A DNA stretch of 64,000 nucleotides from Flavihumibacter fluvii (GTDB lineage Bacteria > Bacteroidota > Bacteroidia > Chitinophagales > Chitinophagaceae). The notes under the pieces are model-generated. The model was not told where the DNA came from. It saw nothing but the letters and a program-made list of their open reading frames with translations, and searched no databases. This document shows positions 28,099 through 36,573 of the stretch, in pieces (the first letter of the stretch is position 1; each line of letters begins with the position of its first letter). Where the stretch lies: contig NZ_CP092333.1 of assembly GCF_018595675.2 (NCBI RefSeq), positions 210,001-274,000 of the forward strand, read 5' to 3'. Both the position numbers and the translations under genes were made by a program.

Positions 28099-28736
28099 TT
28101 AAATGCTTTTATAAAAAATAAGTGCATAATTATATTCAATGCTAAGAATACGTAAGTTAAAGTAAGCGAGAAGTTTGTATGCTCTTGAGTATTTCCTGCG
28201 ATGTCAAGTATGAATGCTCCTAAGCACGAAGGTAAACTTGTTGTATAACAGAACATTATTCCCATAATAATCCAGAAGTGTTTGGAATTTGGTATATCAA
28301 TTATTGTGCTATCAGAAAAAAGCCATATTAAATATTTTATGCAAAATAATGATACAAATATTCCAGATATGACCTGCAAAATGGATGATATTTCAAATGA
28401 ATATTTTAATGATATTAAGATCGAAGTAATACTGACAAAAATCGAATAATTCCAATTGTGCTTTTTATTTATGACTGAATCAATATATGCTGGTAATAAT
28501 ATTATTTCTGAACACATGAAAATAATATTCACATAGTTCCTAATTCGGAAATCCACATCGATGAAAATTAACGTAAAACCAATACTACTTGAAATAAAAT
28601 CGATAATGCAAAATGAATAAATATATTTTATTTCATTTTTGAAGGAATTACTATCTCTAAATAGTTTTACACCTGTAATGACATTAAACATGCATACTGA
28701 AAGTTGTAATACGACAAGAGTATATACAATAGGCAT
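28071..28736 (-). CDS. Seven-helix membrane protein, putative detached sensor (cassette 2)
   Basis: A 221-residue hydrophobic protein with seven predicted helices (about 3-26, 36-59, 67-89, 94-113, 117-140, 152-177 and 189-214). Helix arrangement and length match the 25040 protein, although sequence identity is low. No catalytic motif is visible. It is strongly AT-rich. It overlaps the kinase gene by 28 bases, so both are translated from one message. The C-terminus (KAFKWEKETQLF) should face the cytoplasm if the N-terminus is outside. Function is unknown; a sensing subunit for the kinase is inferred from the duplicated arrangement. Confidence 0.75.
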   Translation of the reverse strand: MPIVYTLVVLQLSVCMFNVITGVKLFRDSNSFKNEIKYIYSFCIIDFISSSIGFTLIFIDVDFRIRNYVNIIFMCSEIILLPAYIDSVINKKHNWNYSIFVSITSILISLKYSFEISSILQVISGIFVSLFCIKYLIWLFSDSTIIDIPNSKHFWIIMGIMFCYTTSLPSCLGAFILDIAGNTQEHTNFSLTLTYVFLALNIIMHLFFIKAFKWEKETQLF

Positions 28737-28756
28737 AAATAAATTTCCTACAATAT

Positions 28757-28772
28757 ATTAATGTTCATTAAT
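28757..28772 (-). promoter_or_regulatory. Palindrome upstream of the cassette 2 membrane protein gene
   Basis: ATTAATG-TT-CATTAAT, perfect 7-bp arms, lying 20 bases upstream of the start codon (28736) and just upstream of a possible -7 box TATATTG on the minus strand. A plausible operator. Confidence 0.45.
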
Positions 28773-28776
28773 TCCT

Positions 28777-28799
28777 AAAAGGGTGTTTTCACCCTTTTT
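28777..28799. terminator. Terminator-like hairpin between ispH and the signalling locus
   Basis: AAAAGGGTG-TTTT-CACCCTTTT, flanked by T on the plus side and by TTTT on the minus side. It lies between two minus-strand genes, downstream of the ispH stop at 28826. It probably ends ispH transcription before the signalling genes. Confidence 0.75.
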
Positions 28800-28825
28800 G
28801 AACACCCTGAATTCATGTATGTATA

Positions 28826-30034
28826 TTAGGTTACCCCTTCCAGTGAACCACCGGTTAGCTCCGCAAGTCTGTTGATCACGTCTTCCACTAAAGCATCGGG
28901 ACATGAAGCACCGCTGGTAATCAGTATTTTAATTGGGGCTTTTGATGGCAGGAAGGACGCAGAAACCAACTCCTGCTTAGTATGGAAATCGAAGTGCAAA
29001 ATTTCGGAAGCCGAAATGATTTTATCCGCCTGGTTGATGAAATAGGTGGGCAACTTTTCTTCGCAAAGCTCAACAAGGTGTGTTGTGTTGGATGAGTTAT
29101 ACCCGCCTACCACAATGGCCAGGTCGGCCGGCGTTTCCAGCATGCCTGTTACAGCCGTCTGGTTATCACTGGTGGCATAGCATAATGTGTCCCTGGTATC
29201 AGCGAAACGTTCACCAATAGTCGCTGTTGCCAGGTTGTAGTGTTTCATCACCAACACTTTCAGGTATTCCGCAATTGCCTGGGTATCGCTGGCCAATTGG
29301 GTGGTTTGGTTCACCACACCAAAACGCTGGAGGTCGCGTGTGATATCAAAGCCTGGCGAATATTTGCCTTTAAAATCTTCATAAAAATTTTCGGGGGCAA
29401 GCACGCCGGTGATGTATTTTCCCAATAGTACGGCATCATTCATATCATTCACAATTACCGCCGGGGCATTGGATGCTGCATGCGAAAAAGTTGCCCTGGT
29501 TTCTTCATGCATTGGCTTTCCATGGATTACAATGCTGTACCCCTTTAACGCAATCTGTTCACTGCGGTTCCAGACCTTTTCCACAAACGGGCAGGTAGTA
29601 TTGTATTTCTCGGTTTGGATCCCTTTTTCACGCAATACTGCTTCGATGGGCAGGGTGGTGCCAAAGGCCGGAATCAACACGATATCTTCCGGAGTGATCT
29701 TGTCAAAAGGAATGAGCTGCTTGCCATAAGTGTCCTGCATGAACTGTACCCCATGGGCCTGAAGGTCGGCATTCACCTGTGGATTGTGGATCATTTCACT
29801 TAATAGAAATATCCGCTTGCCAGGGTTTTCCTCAACCGTACGAAAAGCAATTTCAATGGCATTTTCCACCCCGTAACAAAACCCGAAATGCCGGGCCAGG
29901 TAGATCTGGACAGGTCCGAGGTCAAGCAGGGTAGGGGAAAAATCCTTCTTCAAACGATCTTCCTGTTTCCGCTTGTTCTTGATGGCCGTAATGATGGGGC
30001 TTCGGTATTTTACCGGGACTTCAAATTGTTTCAT
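28826..30034 (-). CDS. ispH: 4-hydroxy-3-methylbut-2-enyl diphosphate reductase
   Basis: A 402-residue IspH/LytB, the last enzyme of the non-mevalonate isoprenoid pathway, which reduces HMBPP to IPP and DMAPP with a 4Fe-4S cluster. Cluster cysteines are in FGFCYGVENA (Cys53), NTTCPFVEKV and SGASCPDALVED. The substrate-binding HGKPMHEETRAT segment and NQTTQLASDT are also present. It belongs to the long form (about 400 residues), with an N-terminal extension of about 40 residues before the core. An exact -7 box lies about 38 bases upstream. Confidence 0.96.
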   Translation of the reverse strand: MKQFEVPVKYRSPIITAIKNKRKQEDRLKKDFSPTLLDLGPVQIYLARHFGFCYGVENAIEIAFRTVEENPGKRIFLLSEMIHNPQVNADLQAHGVQFMQDTYGKQLIPFDKITPEDIVLIPAFGTTLPIEAVLREKGIQTEKYNTTCPFVEKVWNRSEQIALKGYSIVIHGKPMHEETRATFSHAASNAPAVIVNDMNDAVLLGKYITGVLAPENFYEDFKGKYSPGFDITRDLQRFGVVNQTTQLASDTQAIAEYLKVLVMKHYNLATATIGERFADTRDTLCYATSDNQTAVTGMLETPADLAIVVGGYNSSNTTHLVELCEEKLPTYFINQADKIISASEILHFDFHTKQELVSASFLPSKAPIKILITSGASCPDALVEDVINRLAELTGGSLEGVT

Positions 30035-30071
30035 TGCTGGACTATAGTCTTGTCTCCCTTTTTAACAGTTG

Positions 30072-30079
30072 CAAATGTA
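30072..30079 (-). promoter_or_regulatory. -7 promoter box of ispH
   Basis: TACATTTG on the minus strand is an exact TAnnTTTG match; the predicted start near 30068 gives a leader of about 33 bases. No clear -33 element. Confidence 0.5.
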
Positions 30080-30216
30080 CTTAGTTGAGTCGGAAGCCAG
30101 CATCTGTGTTTTTATCTTATTTTCACCCTATTCACTACAAATGCCCAGGCTACCGGGTTATGCAGTAGTTATAGAATTTGACTGGTGGCTAAGGGTTAAC
30201 CAGATAATCTGCTAAT

Positions 30217-31506
30217 ATGAAAACGGCTTCTTTTACACCTTTGGAATGGAGTCACTCGACCAATATCTATGAAGTGAACCTTCGCCAATACACCATCGAG
30301 GGCAGTTTTAGTGCCTTCTCAAAGGAATTGCCCCGTCTACGGGATATGGGCGTTGAAGTATTGTGGTTCATGCCAATTACACCCATCGCTATCGAAAAAA
30401 GATTGGGTACGCTGGGCAGCTATTATGCCTGTTTAGATTATACTGCCACAAATCCTGAATATGGGACCATTGACGACTTTAAAACCCTTGTCAACGACGC
30501 CCATCTGCAAGGTTTTAAAGTGATTATCGACTGGGTGGCCAACCACACGGGTTGTGGCCATGTATGGACAAAAACGCACCCGGACTATTTCAGGAAGAAC
30601 GCCAGGGGTGAATTTTATGATAAAAACGGTTGGGAAGATGTTATTGACCTTGATTTCGATAATCCTGCCATGCGCCATGACCTCATTGAAGCCATGCGCT
30701 TCTGGGTAAGGGAATGTGATATCGATGGTTTCCGGTGCGATATGGCCATGCTGGTGCCACTTGATTTCTGGAAGGATGCCCGCACCATCCTGGATCAGGA
30801 TAAGAAATTATTCTGGCTGGCTGAATGTGAAGATGCCCACTACCATGAGGCTTTTGACGCTACCTATACCTGGGAATGGATGCATAAAACCGAAGAGTTT
30901 GTAAAACATAAAACGGATATGCACGGCCTCGAGAGCTTGTTGTGGAAGTATAGCCACCATTTCGCGCCGACTGCAATCCGCGCCTTTTTTACCACCAACC
31001 ACGATGAAAACAGCTGGAATGGTACTGAGTTTGAAAAGTATGGTGATGCCGCTAAAACATTGGCAGTGTTTAGTGCAACTTGGAATGGCATCCCCCTGGT
31101 ATACAGCGGGCAGGAATTGCCCAACCTGAAAAGGCTTAAGTTTTTTGATAAGGATCCCATCGATTGGAATGGCAGGTATGAATTACACGATTTCTATAAA
31201 ACCTTACTTACGCTGCATAAAACACACCCGGCTTTAAGAGCAGGCGATCTGCAGGTCACCACCCACCGCGTCAGGACAACAAACGATAAAGAAATATTTG
31301 CTTTCATCCGTAAACATGATCAGGGAGAAGTGCTTGTGCTGTTGAATTTATCCGCTCATCAAAAGCATTCCTTCACCATCCATGACAAATTTGTACGTGG
31401 AGCATTTAAGGAGGTCTTTGATGGAAGTATCCAGGATTTTACACATGATCATAATAGCTGCCTTCCCGCCTGGGGATATAAGGTGTATGCCAGGAATACG
31501 TATTGA
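30217..31506 (+). CDS. Alpha-amylase-family glycoside hydrolase (GH13), cytoplasmic
   Basis: A 429-residue enzyme without a signal peptide. It has the (beta/alpha)8 GH13 core. Conserved regions are DWVANHTG (region I, 105-112), DGFRCDMAML with nucleophile Asp175, LAECE with acid/base Glu203, and TNHDENSW with Asp263. A short C-terminal beta domain follows (VLVLLNLSAHQKHSF). It probably hydrolyses or rearranges alpha-glucan or maltooligosaccharides inside the cell; exact specificity cannot be told. It is divergently placed from ispH and monocistronic. Confidence 0.9.
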   Translation: MKTASFTPLEWSHSTNIYEVNLRQYTIEGSFSAFSKELPRLRDMGVEVLWFMPITPIAIEKRLGTLGSYYACLDYTATNPEYGTIDDFKTLVNDAHLQGFKVIIDWVANHTGCGHVWTKTHPDYFRKNARGEFYDKNGWEDVIDLDFDNPAMRHDLIEAMRFWVRECDIDGFRCDMAMLVPLDFWKDARTILDQDKKLFWLAECEDAHYHEAFDATYTWEWMHKTEEFVKHKTDMHGLESLLWKYSHHFAPTAIRAFFTTNHDENSWNGTEFEKYGDAAKTLAVFSATWNGIPLVYSGQELPNLKRLKFFDKDPIDWNGRYELHDFYKTLLTLHKTHPALRAGDLQVTTHRVRTTNDKEIFAFIRKHDQGEVLVLLNLSAHQKHSFTIHDKFVRGAFKEVFDGSIQDFTHDHNSCLPAWGYKVYARNTY

Positions 31507-31810
31507 TGTGGGGATGCTAACCTATTTCGTTATCGGTTTCCCCGACTTCCCCAAGCATTTTTAATCGACTGATCAAATTCGCATAATAGCTTTAAAACCG
31601 GTACGTCCCTGGGTTCTATATATCTGGTCCCGGAAATGAGTATAGCCCGTCCCAAATGCCGGAAAACGGTGATTTGCAGCATTGTTTTTGGAGGGTAGAT
31701 ATTGCTGCAGGAGCATCACATAAGCTGAACCGGGAGTTGTGACTCGCCAGGCTTCCTTCTGCAGCAAGCACAAAAAACCAATTTTTATAAAAAACTAAAA
31801 AACAAAAAAA
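31507..31810. other. 304-bp intergenic stretch without a gene
   Basis: This region lies between the GH13 gene and the 31811 gene. I see no conserved RNA, repeat or clear promoter match. The last 40 bases before 31811 are very A-rich, a common feature of Bacteroidota translation initiation regions. Confidence 0.5.
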
Positions 31811-32380
31811 ATGGCCAGGATTACCCAAAATGCGCTCGTTAAAGGAGCGCGTGGAAACGTAGGTAAACAATTCGTTTACAAAAAAAGGGGAAAGAACACG
31901 CATATCGCGCTGATGCCCACCATCGACAAAAACACCGTCCCTACCGATAACCAGATTCGGGTGCGTGATAAATTTGCTGATGCTTCGGCCTATGCAACAG
32001 GTGCAATGGCTTCTCCGGAATTAAAGGCAGAGTATGACAGAAAAACCCCGGCGGGCAAAACCGGCCATAACATGGCCTTCAGGGATGCCCTGAAAGCACC
32101 GGTGGTTAAAAGCATCGACCCGGGGAAATATGCCGGACTTACCGGCGCATTGATTGAGATTAGTGCCAAAGACGATTTCAGGGTGGCGAGTGTGTTTGTC
32201 AGCATCCGCACCGCCACCGGCGAATTGGTGGAAGAAGGTAATGTCCTCCTGAATCCCATCCACCGTAACAGGTGGGTGTATACGACAGTAAAGGAAAATC
32301 CGTCGATGGCTGGCGGCAGTATCAGTGCCACCGCGAAGGATATCCCGGGCAATGAAGGGAAACTAGACATTACCCTGTAA
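31811..32380 (+). CDS. Conserved hypothetical protein (DUF6266-like N-terminus)
   Basis: A 189-residue basic protein without a signal peptide or membrane segment. The N-terminal MARITQNALVKGARGNVGKQFVYKKRG (quoted in part as MARITQNALVKGARGNVGK) resembles the opening of DUF6266-type Bacteroidota proteins (MARIxxGxxGxxxGKVG), but I cannot confirm membership. The C-terminal half looks like a beta-sandwich (FRVASVFVSIRTATG, WVYTTVKENPS), similar to small Ig-like or fibronectin-like domains. The gene stands alone, with a good terminator 8 bases after its stop. Function unknown. Confidence 0.7.
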   Translation: MARITQNALVKGARGNVGKQFVYKKRGKNTHIALMPTIDKNTVPTDNQIRVRDKFADASAYATGAMASPELKAEYDRKTPAGKTGHNMAFRDALKAPVVKSIDPGKYAGLTGALIEISAKDDFRVASVFVSIRTATGELVEEGNVLLNPIHRNRWVYTTVKENPSMAGGSISATAKDIPGNEGKLDITL

Positions 32381-32387
32381 AAAGAAG

Positions 32388-32422
32388 ATTCCCCTGGTAC
32401 CGGTGCCGGGGGAATACTTTTT
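32388..32422 (+). terminator. Terminator after the 31811 gene
   Basis: ATTCCCC (32388-32394) pairs with GGGGAAT (32409-32415), with further pairing inside around GGTACC; ACTTTTTC follows. Confidence 0.7.
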
Positions 32423-32575
32423 CTTCGGCGCCGGTCGAACTTACCGAATATACCAGCCGTTTACTATTTATTGGTCATGAAGATGGTCATATCCACTGAG
32501 GTCCTCCTATGATCCGGCTAAAGTAACAACGCACAAACGCCACAATGCACAACAGCCCGTAATTAACTTTTTTAT

Positions 32576-34168
32576 TCATGGTTGGCGCATGGTTAATATA
32601 TAGCCAGGTTGTTCTTCATCGGTCAGGTCCAGCAGTATATCATAGCGACCTGCAGCTACTTTTATATCACTGCCATCAGCCTCTAATTTTCCATCGGCAT
32701 CGTTATCACCAAAGTTGATGGTCCAGTCATTATCGAACCTGAATTTTATATTGCCTGTACTGAGTTGGATATTGGTGATAGTCCAGATGCCTTTATGCTG
32801 AGCATCCTCCGTAAAGACAAGGTCCGGCTGCCTGCCTTCCCAGCCAACAGCAGTCGCATTGCCCAACAGTCCCCAGCCCGGGTAGATTCTTTTAAAGGAA
32901 TCTTCTTTCCCATTTCTTTTCACCACCATCTGCGTGATCTTATTGTTGCTGTCTTTTTTGAATAGAAGATGGCCCTCTAAATCATCAACATAAAAATCCA
33001 GCGGACTTTGTGCCAGCAATACTGATTTTCTTTGTGTGGCTGGTTGCGCAACCAGCTTTCCATCTGCTACATAGATGTATACATGGAATGTATCGTTGCT
33101 ATAGGTGCCGGTAATGGCGCGTTGTGCTTCACGGTTAATGCAATAGCGTTCTACAGGCACCTGGTAGGGTTTGCTGAACAGGACTGCCAGTATTCTCCGG
33201 GTGATCAGGTCCAGGTTGGCGATCTCATTGTTCGATAGCAGCACGATACAAAGATCCAACTCGGGAATCCGTACAAAATTGCTCCGGAAGCCAGCAGCAC
33301 CGCCGCTATGGCCAACTACCTGCTGCCCTTCGAAACTACTGGTGAACCAACCCAATCCATAATTGTTCCTGAGCGGCGTATACGCTTTGTCCAGCGAAGC
33401 CTTGCTGATAATGCTGAACTTTTGTAAGGCCTGGTGGTATTTGAATAAGTCGCCCACAGTAGAATAGATGGCACCTGCTGCAAAAGGTCCGGGAGCTGCA
33501 TATATGATCGCGGGTTTCTTTTCTTTGGAAGTGAAAACGGAATAGCCGATGGTTTTATTCGGACTAGCCAATGCTTTAAAATCAAAACCACTCCTGGTCA
33601 TCTGCACCGGATCAAGGATGTATTGGTGTATTGCTTGTTCATAAGGAATACCCGTTACCCTTTGTATGATATAGCCTAATAAATAATAACCGGAATTGCT
33701 ATAACTCCAGCCTGTTCCCGGTGCGAAGTCGAGTTCTTTTTTGGATAGGAAACCGATGAGTGTTTTTTCCTGCATATCGGGCATGTCGTTTCCATGGGTA
33801 TAATCAAAGAGCCCGGAAGTATGGCTTAATAGTTGTTCAATGGTGATACTATCTCCTTTTGGAAAACCTGGGTAATATTTGCTGAGTTTATCTGTGACCG
33901 ATAATTTCCCCTCCTCCGATAGTTTCAATACCAGGGTAGATGTGAATGTTTTGGTGATGGAATAAATCTGGAAGATGCCACTTGCCTTAGTGCCATATCC
34001 TTTTTGCAGCAGGATCTTGCCTTTTTGTGCTACCAATGCCGAACCATTAAACAGGTTCAGTTGGGCATAGGCCGACAGGAGAGCATCGATTTTTGCTGTT
34101 GTTGGACTCTGGGCAAAAGATGCCCGTGCTAACCCGAGGGTTAACAAAATCAGGATGAACTGTTTCAT
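32576..34168 (-). CDS. Serine hydrolase of the beta-lactamase/class C family, secreted
   Basis: A 530-residue protein with a signal peptide (ending ARASFAQ). The catalytic triad region is complete: SxxK is SITK (Ser70, Lys73), YxN is YSN at 156-158, and HxG is HSG in VVGHSGGAAGF. A lipocalin- or beta-sandwich-like C-terminal extension of about 180 residues follows the hydrolase domain. It is related to class C beta-lactamases, D-amino-acid peptidases and esterases; the substrate is unknown. It lies 3 bases after the LytTR regulator gene in the same operon, so the two-component system may control it directly (inference). Confidence 0.88.
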   Translation of the reverse strand: MKQFILILLTLGLARASFAQSPTTAKIDALLSAYAQLNLFNGSALVAQKGKILLQKGYGTKASGIFQIYSITKTFTSTLVLKLSEEGKLSVTDKLSKYYPGFPKGDSITIEQLLSHTSGLFDYTHGNDMPDMQEKTLIGFLSKKELDFAPGTGWSYSNSGYYLLGYIIQRVTGIPYEQAIHQYILDPVQMTRSGFDFKALASPNKTIGYSVFTSKEKKPAIIYAAPGPFAAGAIYSTVGDLFKYHQALQKFSIISKASLDKAYTPLRNNYGLGWFTSSFEGQQVVGHSGGAAGFRSNFVRIPELDLCIVLLSNNEIANLDLITRRILAVLFSKPYQVPVERYCINREAQRAITGTYSNDTFHVYIYVADGKLVAQPATQRKSVLLAQSPLDFYVDDLEGHLLFKKDSNNKITQMVVKRNGKEDSFKRIYPGWGLLGNATAVGWEGRQPDLVFTEDAQHKGIWTITNIQLSTGNIKFRFDNDWTINFGDNDADGKLEADGSDIKVAAGRYDILLDLTDEEQPGYILTMRQP

Positions 34169-34171
34169 AAT

Positions 34172-34864
34172 TTACCTGGTTATTTTTTCAATTTCGTTGA
34201 GGTATGCTGCGCCAATGGGCAATTCTGTTTTGTTGATCCAGATTGATTTCCGGTCCATCTTTTGGATCTGTTTTTTTGCGACAATATAGGACCGGTGAAT
34301 TCTTATGAATGCTGACCCTGGTAAGATTTCTTCCGCTTCAACCATGGTAAGCCGCGAGGCGATCTTCTTGTTATCCAGCACAAATTGAACATAGTTGCCG
34401 CTGCTCTCCACGTATAGGATATCCGCCAGCAGGATGCGGATCTGTTCATAACCGCTTTTGATAAAAATAAAGTTGGGCTCTGTGTTTTCGCCTGTTGGCC
34501 GGGCCCTGCGGCCAGCAGCGTCATATGCTTTATTGCAGGCTTTTAAGAAACGTACCATGGAAAATGGTTTCAGCAGGTAGTCGATGGCGTCTAATTCAAA
34601 GCTTTCCACGGCATGCTCACTATAGGCCGTTGTGAAAATGACCATCGGTGGATTGGGTAAGGATTTCAGGAAATCAATACCTGAGATATCGGGCATTTTA
34701 ATATCGAGGAAGACCAGGTCAACGGGGTTTGTTTTCAGGAAATCCATCGCTTCAAAGGCATTGGTGAAATAAGCCAGCACATCCACAAAGCTTACTTTCT
34801 CCGTCATGCTTTTCACAACTTCTAGGGCCAGGGGCTCATCGTCCAGCACAATAGCTTTTAGCAT
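34172..34864 (-). CDS. LytTR-family response regulator
   Basis: A 230-residue regulator. The receiver has LDDE at 7-10, phosphoacceptor Asp54 in VFLDIKMPDISG and FTTAYSEHA. The LytTR DNA-binding domain (about 125-228) includes FIFIKSGYEQIRI, DILYVESSGNYVQF and FIRIHRSYIVA. LytTR domains bind DNA as beta sheets on direct repeats. It sits between its sensor kinase (1-base gap) and a secreted hydrolase. Confidence 0.95.
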   Translation of the reverse strand: MLKAIVLDDEPLALEVVKSMTEKVSFVDVLAYFTNAFEAMDFLKTNPVDLVFLDIKMPDISGIDFLKSLPNPPMVIFTTAYSEHAVESFELDAIDYLLKPFSMVRFLKACNKAYDAAGRRARPTGENTEPNFIFIKSGYEQIRILLADILYVESSGNYVQFVLDNKKIASRLTMVEAEEILPGSAFIRIHRSYIVAKKQIQKMDRKSIWINKTELPIGAAYLNEIEKITR

Positions 34865-34865
34865 A

Positions 34866-36413
34866 CTAATTTTTTGATGGGGTTTCTTTGATCAATAACC
34901 TGGCGATGAATTCCCGGGCATTCTGGTGGATATACAATTCATGCCGGTTGGGATAGATCAGGTTCAGCCTTTCTTTAACATTGGCCAACCCAATTCCTGA
35001 AGGATCCTTATCCGGGCTGGCATCCCTGTTTTTATGCAAACTGTTCTTCACTTCAAAATAAATGGTGTTATCCCCGCATTCCAGCCTTATATGGATCCAG
35101 GATTTTTCCTGGTGGCTGATGCCATGTTTAAATGCATTCTCCACTAAGGGGATCAATAGCATCGGTGCGATTTGCTGGCTGCAATGGGTTTCTTCAATAT
35201 TATCTTCAATCAGGATGTCTGGCGAGGTCTGCAGGCGAAGTTTCTGCAGGTCAATATAGTTAGACAGGTATTCTGTTTCCTTTTGCATGGAAATAAAGTC
35301 CTTATTGTTTTCATGCAACACGAAGCGCATCATATCGCCTAGTTTTTGAATGCCATTGGCAGTAAGTTCGGATTTCTCCATCAATGCGGTTCCGTACAAG
35401 GTATTCAGGGCATTGAATAAAAAATGGGGATTGATCTGCGCGCGCAGGAATTGCAGGTCAGCTGTTGAATGGGCCAGCTCAGCCTGCACACCCCGGAGCG
35501 CTAACAGGTTGTCTTTCCTTAATTGGTAGAGAATCCAGAATATTGGTGTAACTATAAAAACAAGTACCCCCCAGGTGATCAGTAACATGACAGGCCAGGC
35601 ATCATCAAACACAATGCTGAAAGGGATGGCGCAGAGGAATGCAGCCAACAATAACCGTATCAATACCGGTTTGCTCCGGAAATTCCTGTCTGCCTTAAAT
35701 GGGAAAAGCCAGAATGTTGTATAGATATAAAATAGCAGCCCGGCTATTCCCGTAAATAACAGGCGGATAAATGGATTATGCAATGGGTTGATGAAGGAAA
35801 TGATGATCATGTAAATGGCAATGATCAGGGTAATATTGTTCGCCATTAAGATCCGGTAGGCTTTTTGGGGTCCTTCCCTTTCAATGCGTGAAATGGCGAG
35901 CTCGCGCAGGATGGCCAGTGCCAGCCACAGCAGCACAATACTTAAAGCGCGGTGAAAGCCGAAGAAGATATCGGTTAGTGGCTGGTCGTTAAAACCAAAG
36001 TTGGAAAGAAGCCCGTATTCCGCATAATTGAAAAAATCTGGCCGGCCCAGGTAGCAAAAAAAGTTTGCGCCTATTGCGAGCAGGAAACTTAATGTGAGCA
36101 CCATCGCGCATACCCTGGCAATATTTGCGGAATGAAGTTTTTCAAGGTCATCGAATGAAATCTTGCGAAACATGGGTATGATGAGCTTGTTAATCGCCAG
36201 GTAGGTACTGTAAAAAATAGCAATAGATCCTACCTGGGGTAATACTACATTCAATCCGTAGTTAAAAGGCAGCACTGCCTGCCTGAATCTTTCCGTTAAT
36301 TGCCTGATCTCCTCATACCCGACATGGTAGGAAGCCACAAGGATATTGATAACCTGTACAACCGCTAAAATCGTTACCAGAAGTATTTCATGTTCGCGCC
36401 ACCTGATTTGCAT
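34866..36413 (-). CDS. LytS-type sensor histidine kinase
   Basis: A 515-residue membrane kinase. About eight hydrophobic segments occupy residues 10-300. They are followed by the HisKA_7TM-like/His_kinase domain (PF06580) with phosphoacceptor His330 in QINPHFLFNALNTLYG, and an HATPase domain with PLVENAFKHGIS (N box) and GIGLANVKERL (G2). It belongs with the LytTR regulator encoded one base downstream. Signal unknown; the large membrane domain is its own sensor, unlike the kinases at 24189 and 27286. Its promoter region carries an 8-bp direct repeat. Confidence 0.93.
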   Translation of the reverse strand: MQIRWREHEILLVTILAVVQVINILVASYHVGYEEIRQLTERFRQAVLPFNYGLNVVLPQVGSIAIFYSTYLAINKLIIPMFRKISFDDLEKLHSANIARVCAMVLTLSFLLAIGANFFCYLGRPDFFNYAEYGLLSNFGFNDQPLTDIFFGFHRALSIVLLWLALAILRELAISRIEREGPQKAYRILMANNITLIIAIYMIIISFINPLHNPFIRLLFTGIAGLLFYIYTTFWLFPFKADRNFRSKPVLIRLLLAAFLCAIPFSIVFDDAWPVMLLITWGVLVFIVTPIFWILYQLRKDNLLALRGVQAELAHSTADLQFLRAQINPHFLFNALNTLYGTALMEKSELTANGIQKLGDMMRFVLHENNKDFISMQKETEYLSNYIDLQKLRLQTSPDILIEDNIEETHCSQQIAPMLLIPLVENAFKHGISHQEKSWIHIRLECGDNTIYFEVKNSLHKNRDASPDKDPSGIGLANVKERLNLIYPNRHELYIHQNAREFIARLLIKETPSKN

Positions 36414-36429
36414 GCCGTATTATTTTCAC

Positions 36430-36455
36430 CAAAACTAGGTTGCCGCCGGTTGCCG
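36430..36455 (-). promoter_or_regulatory. -7 box and direct repeat upstream of the LytS-type kinase
   Basis: TAGTTTTG on the minus strand (36437-36430) matches TAnnTTTG. Right upstream, GGTTGCCG occurs twice (36438-36445 and 36448-36455 in plus-strand reading), one helical turn apart, where a -33 box is expected. It may be an activator site. Confidence 0.45.
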
Positions 36456-36499
36456 TTTTTGGATATGTGATAAAACCACCAATAAATGTGACGAAAAGA

Positions 36500-36527
36500 A
36501 ACTGCCGGCCAAATTTGGCCGGCAGTT
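36500..36527 (-). terminator. Terminator of htrA
   Basis: A near-perfect 28-bp palindrome with arms AACTGCCGGCC/GGCCGGCAGTT around AAATTT. On the minus strand it is followed by TTCTTTTC. It is 47 bases past the htrA stop. Confidence 0.88.
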
Positions 36528-36543
36528 TCACTATTCACCATTC

Positions 36544-36573
36544 ACTATTGACTATTCACTATTGACTATTCAC
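36544..36573. repeat. Tandem 14-bp repeat next to the htrA stop codon
   Basis: ACTATTGACTATTC occurs twice in tandem (36544-36557 and 36558-36571) with degenerate flanking copies (CTATTCAC). It abuts the htrA stop. A related CTATTCAC motif lies next to the rhodanese stop at 42004. Confidence 0.75.

Noticed and set aside
31616-31903. 95-residue minus-strand frame upstream of and into the 31811 gene.
   Set aside because: No protein features and it overlaps the start of a better gene in the other direction.
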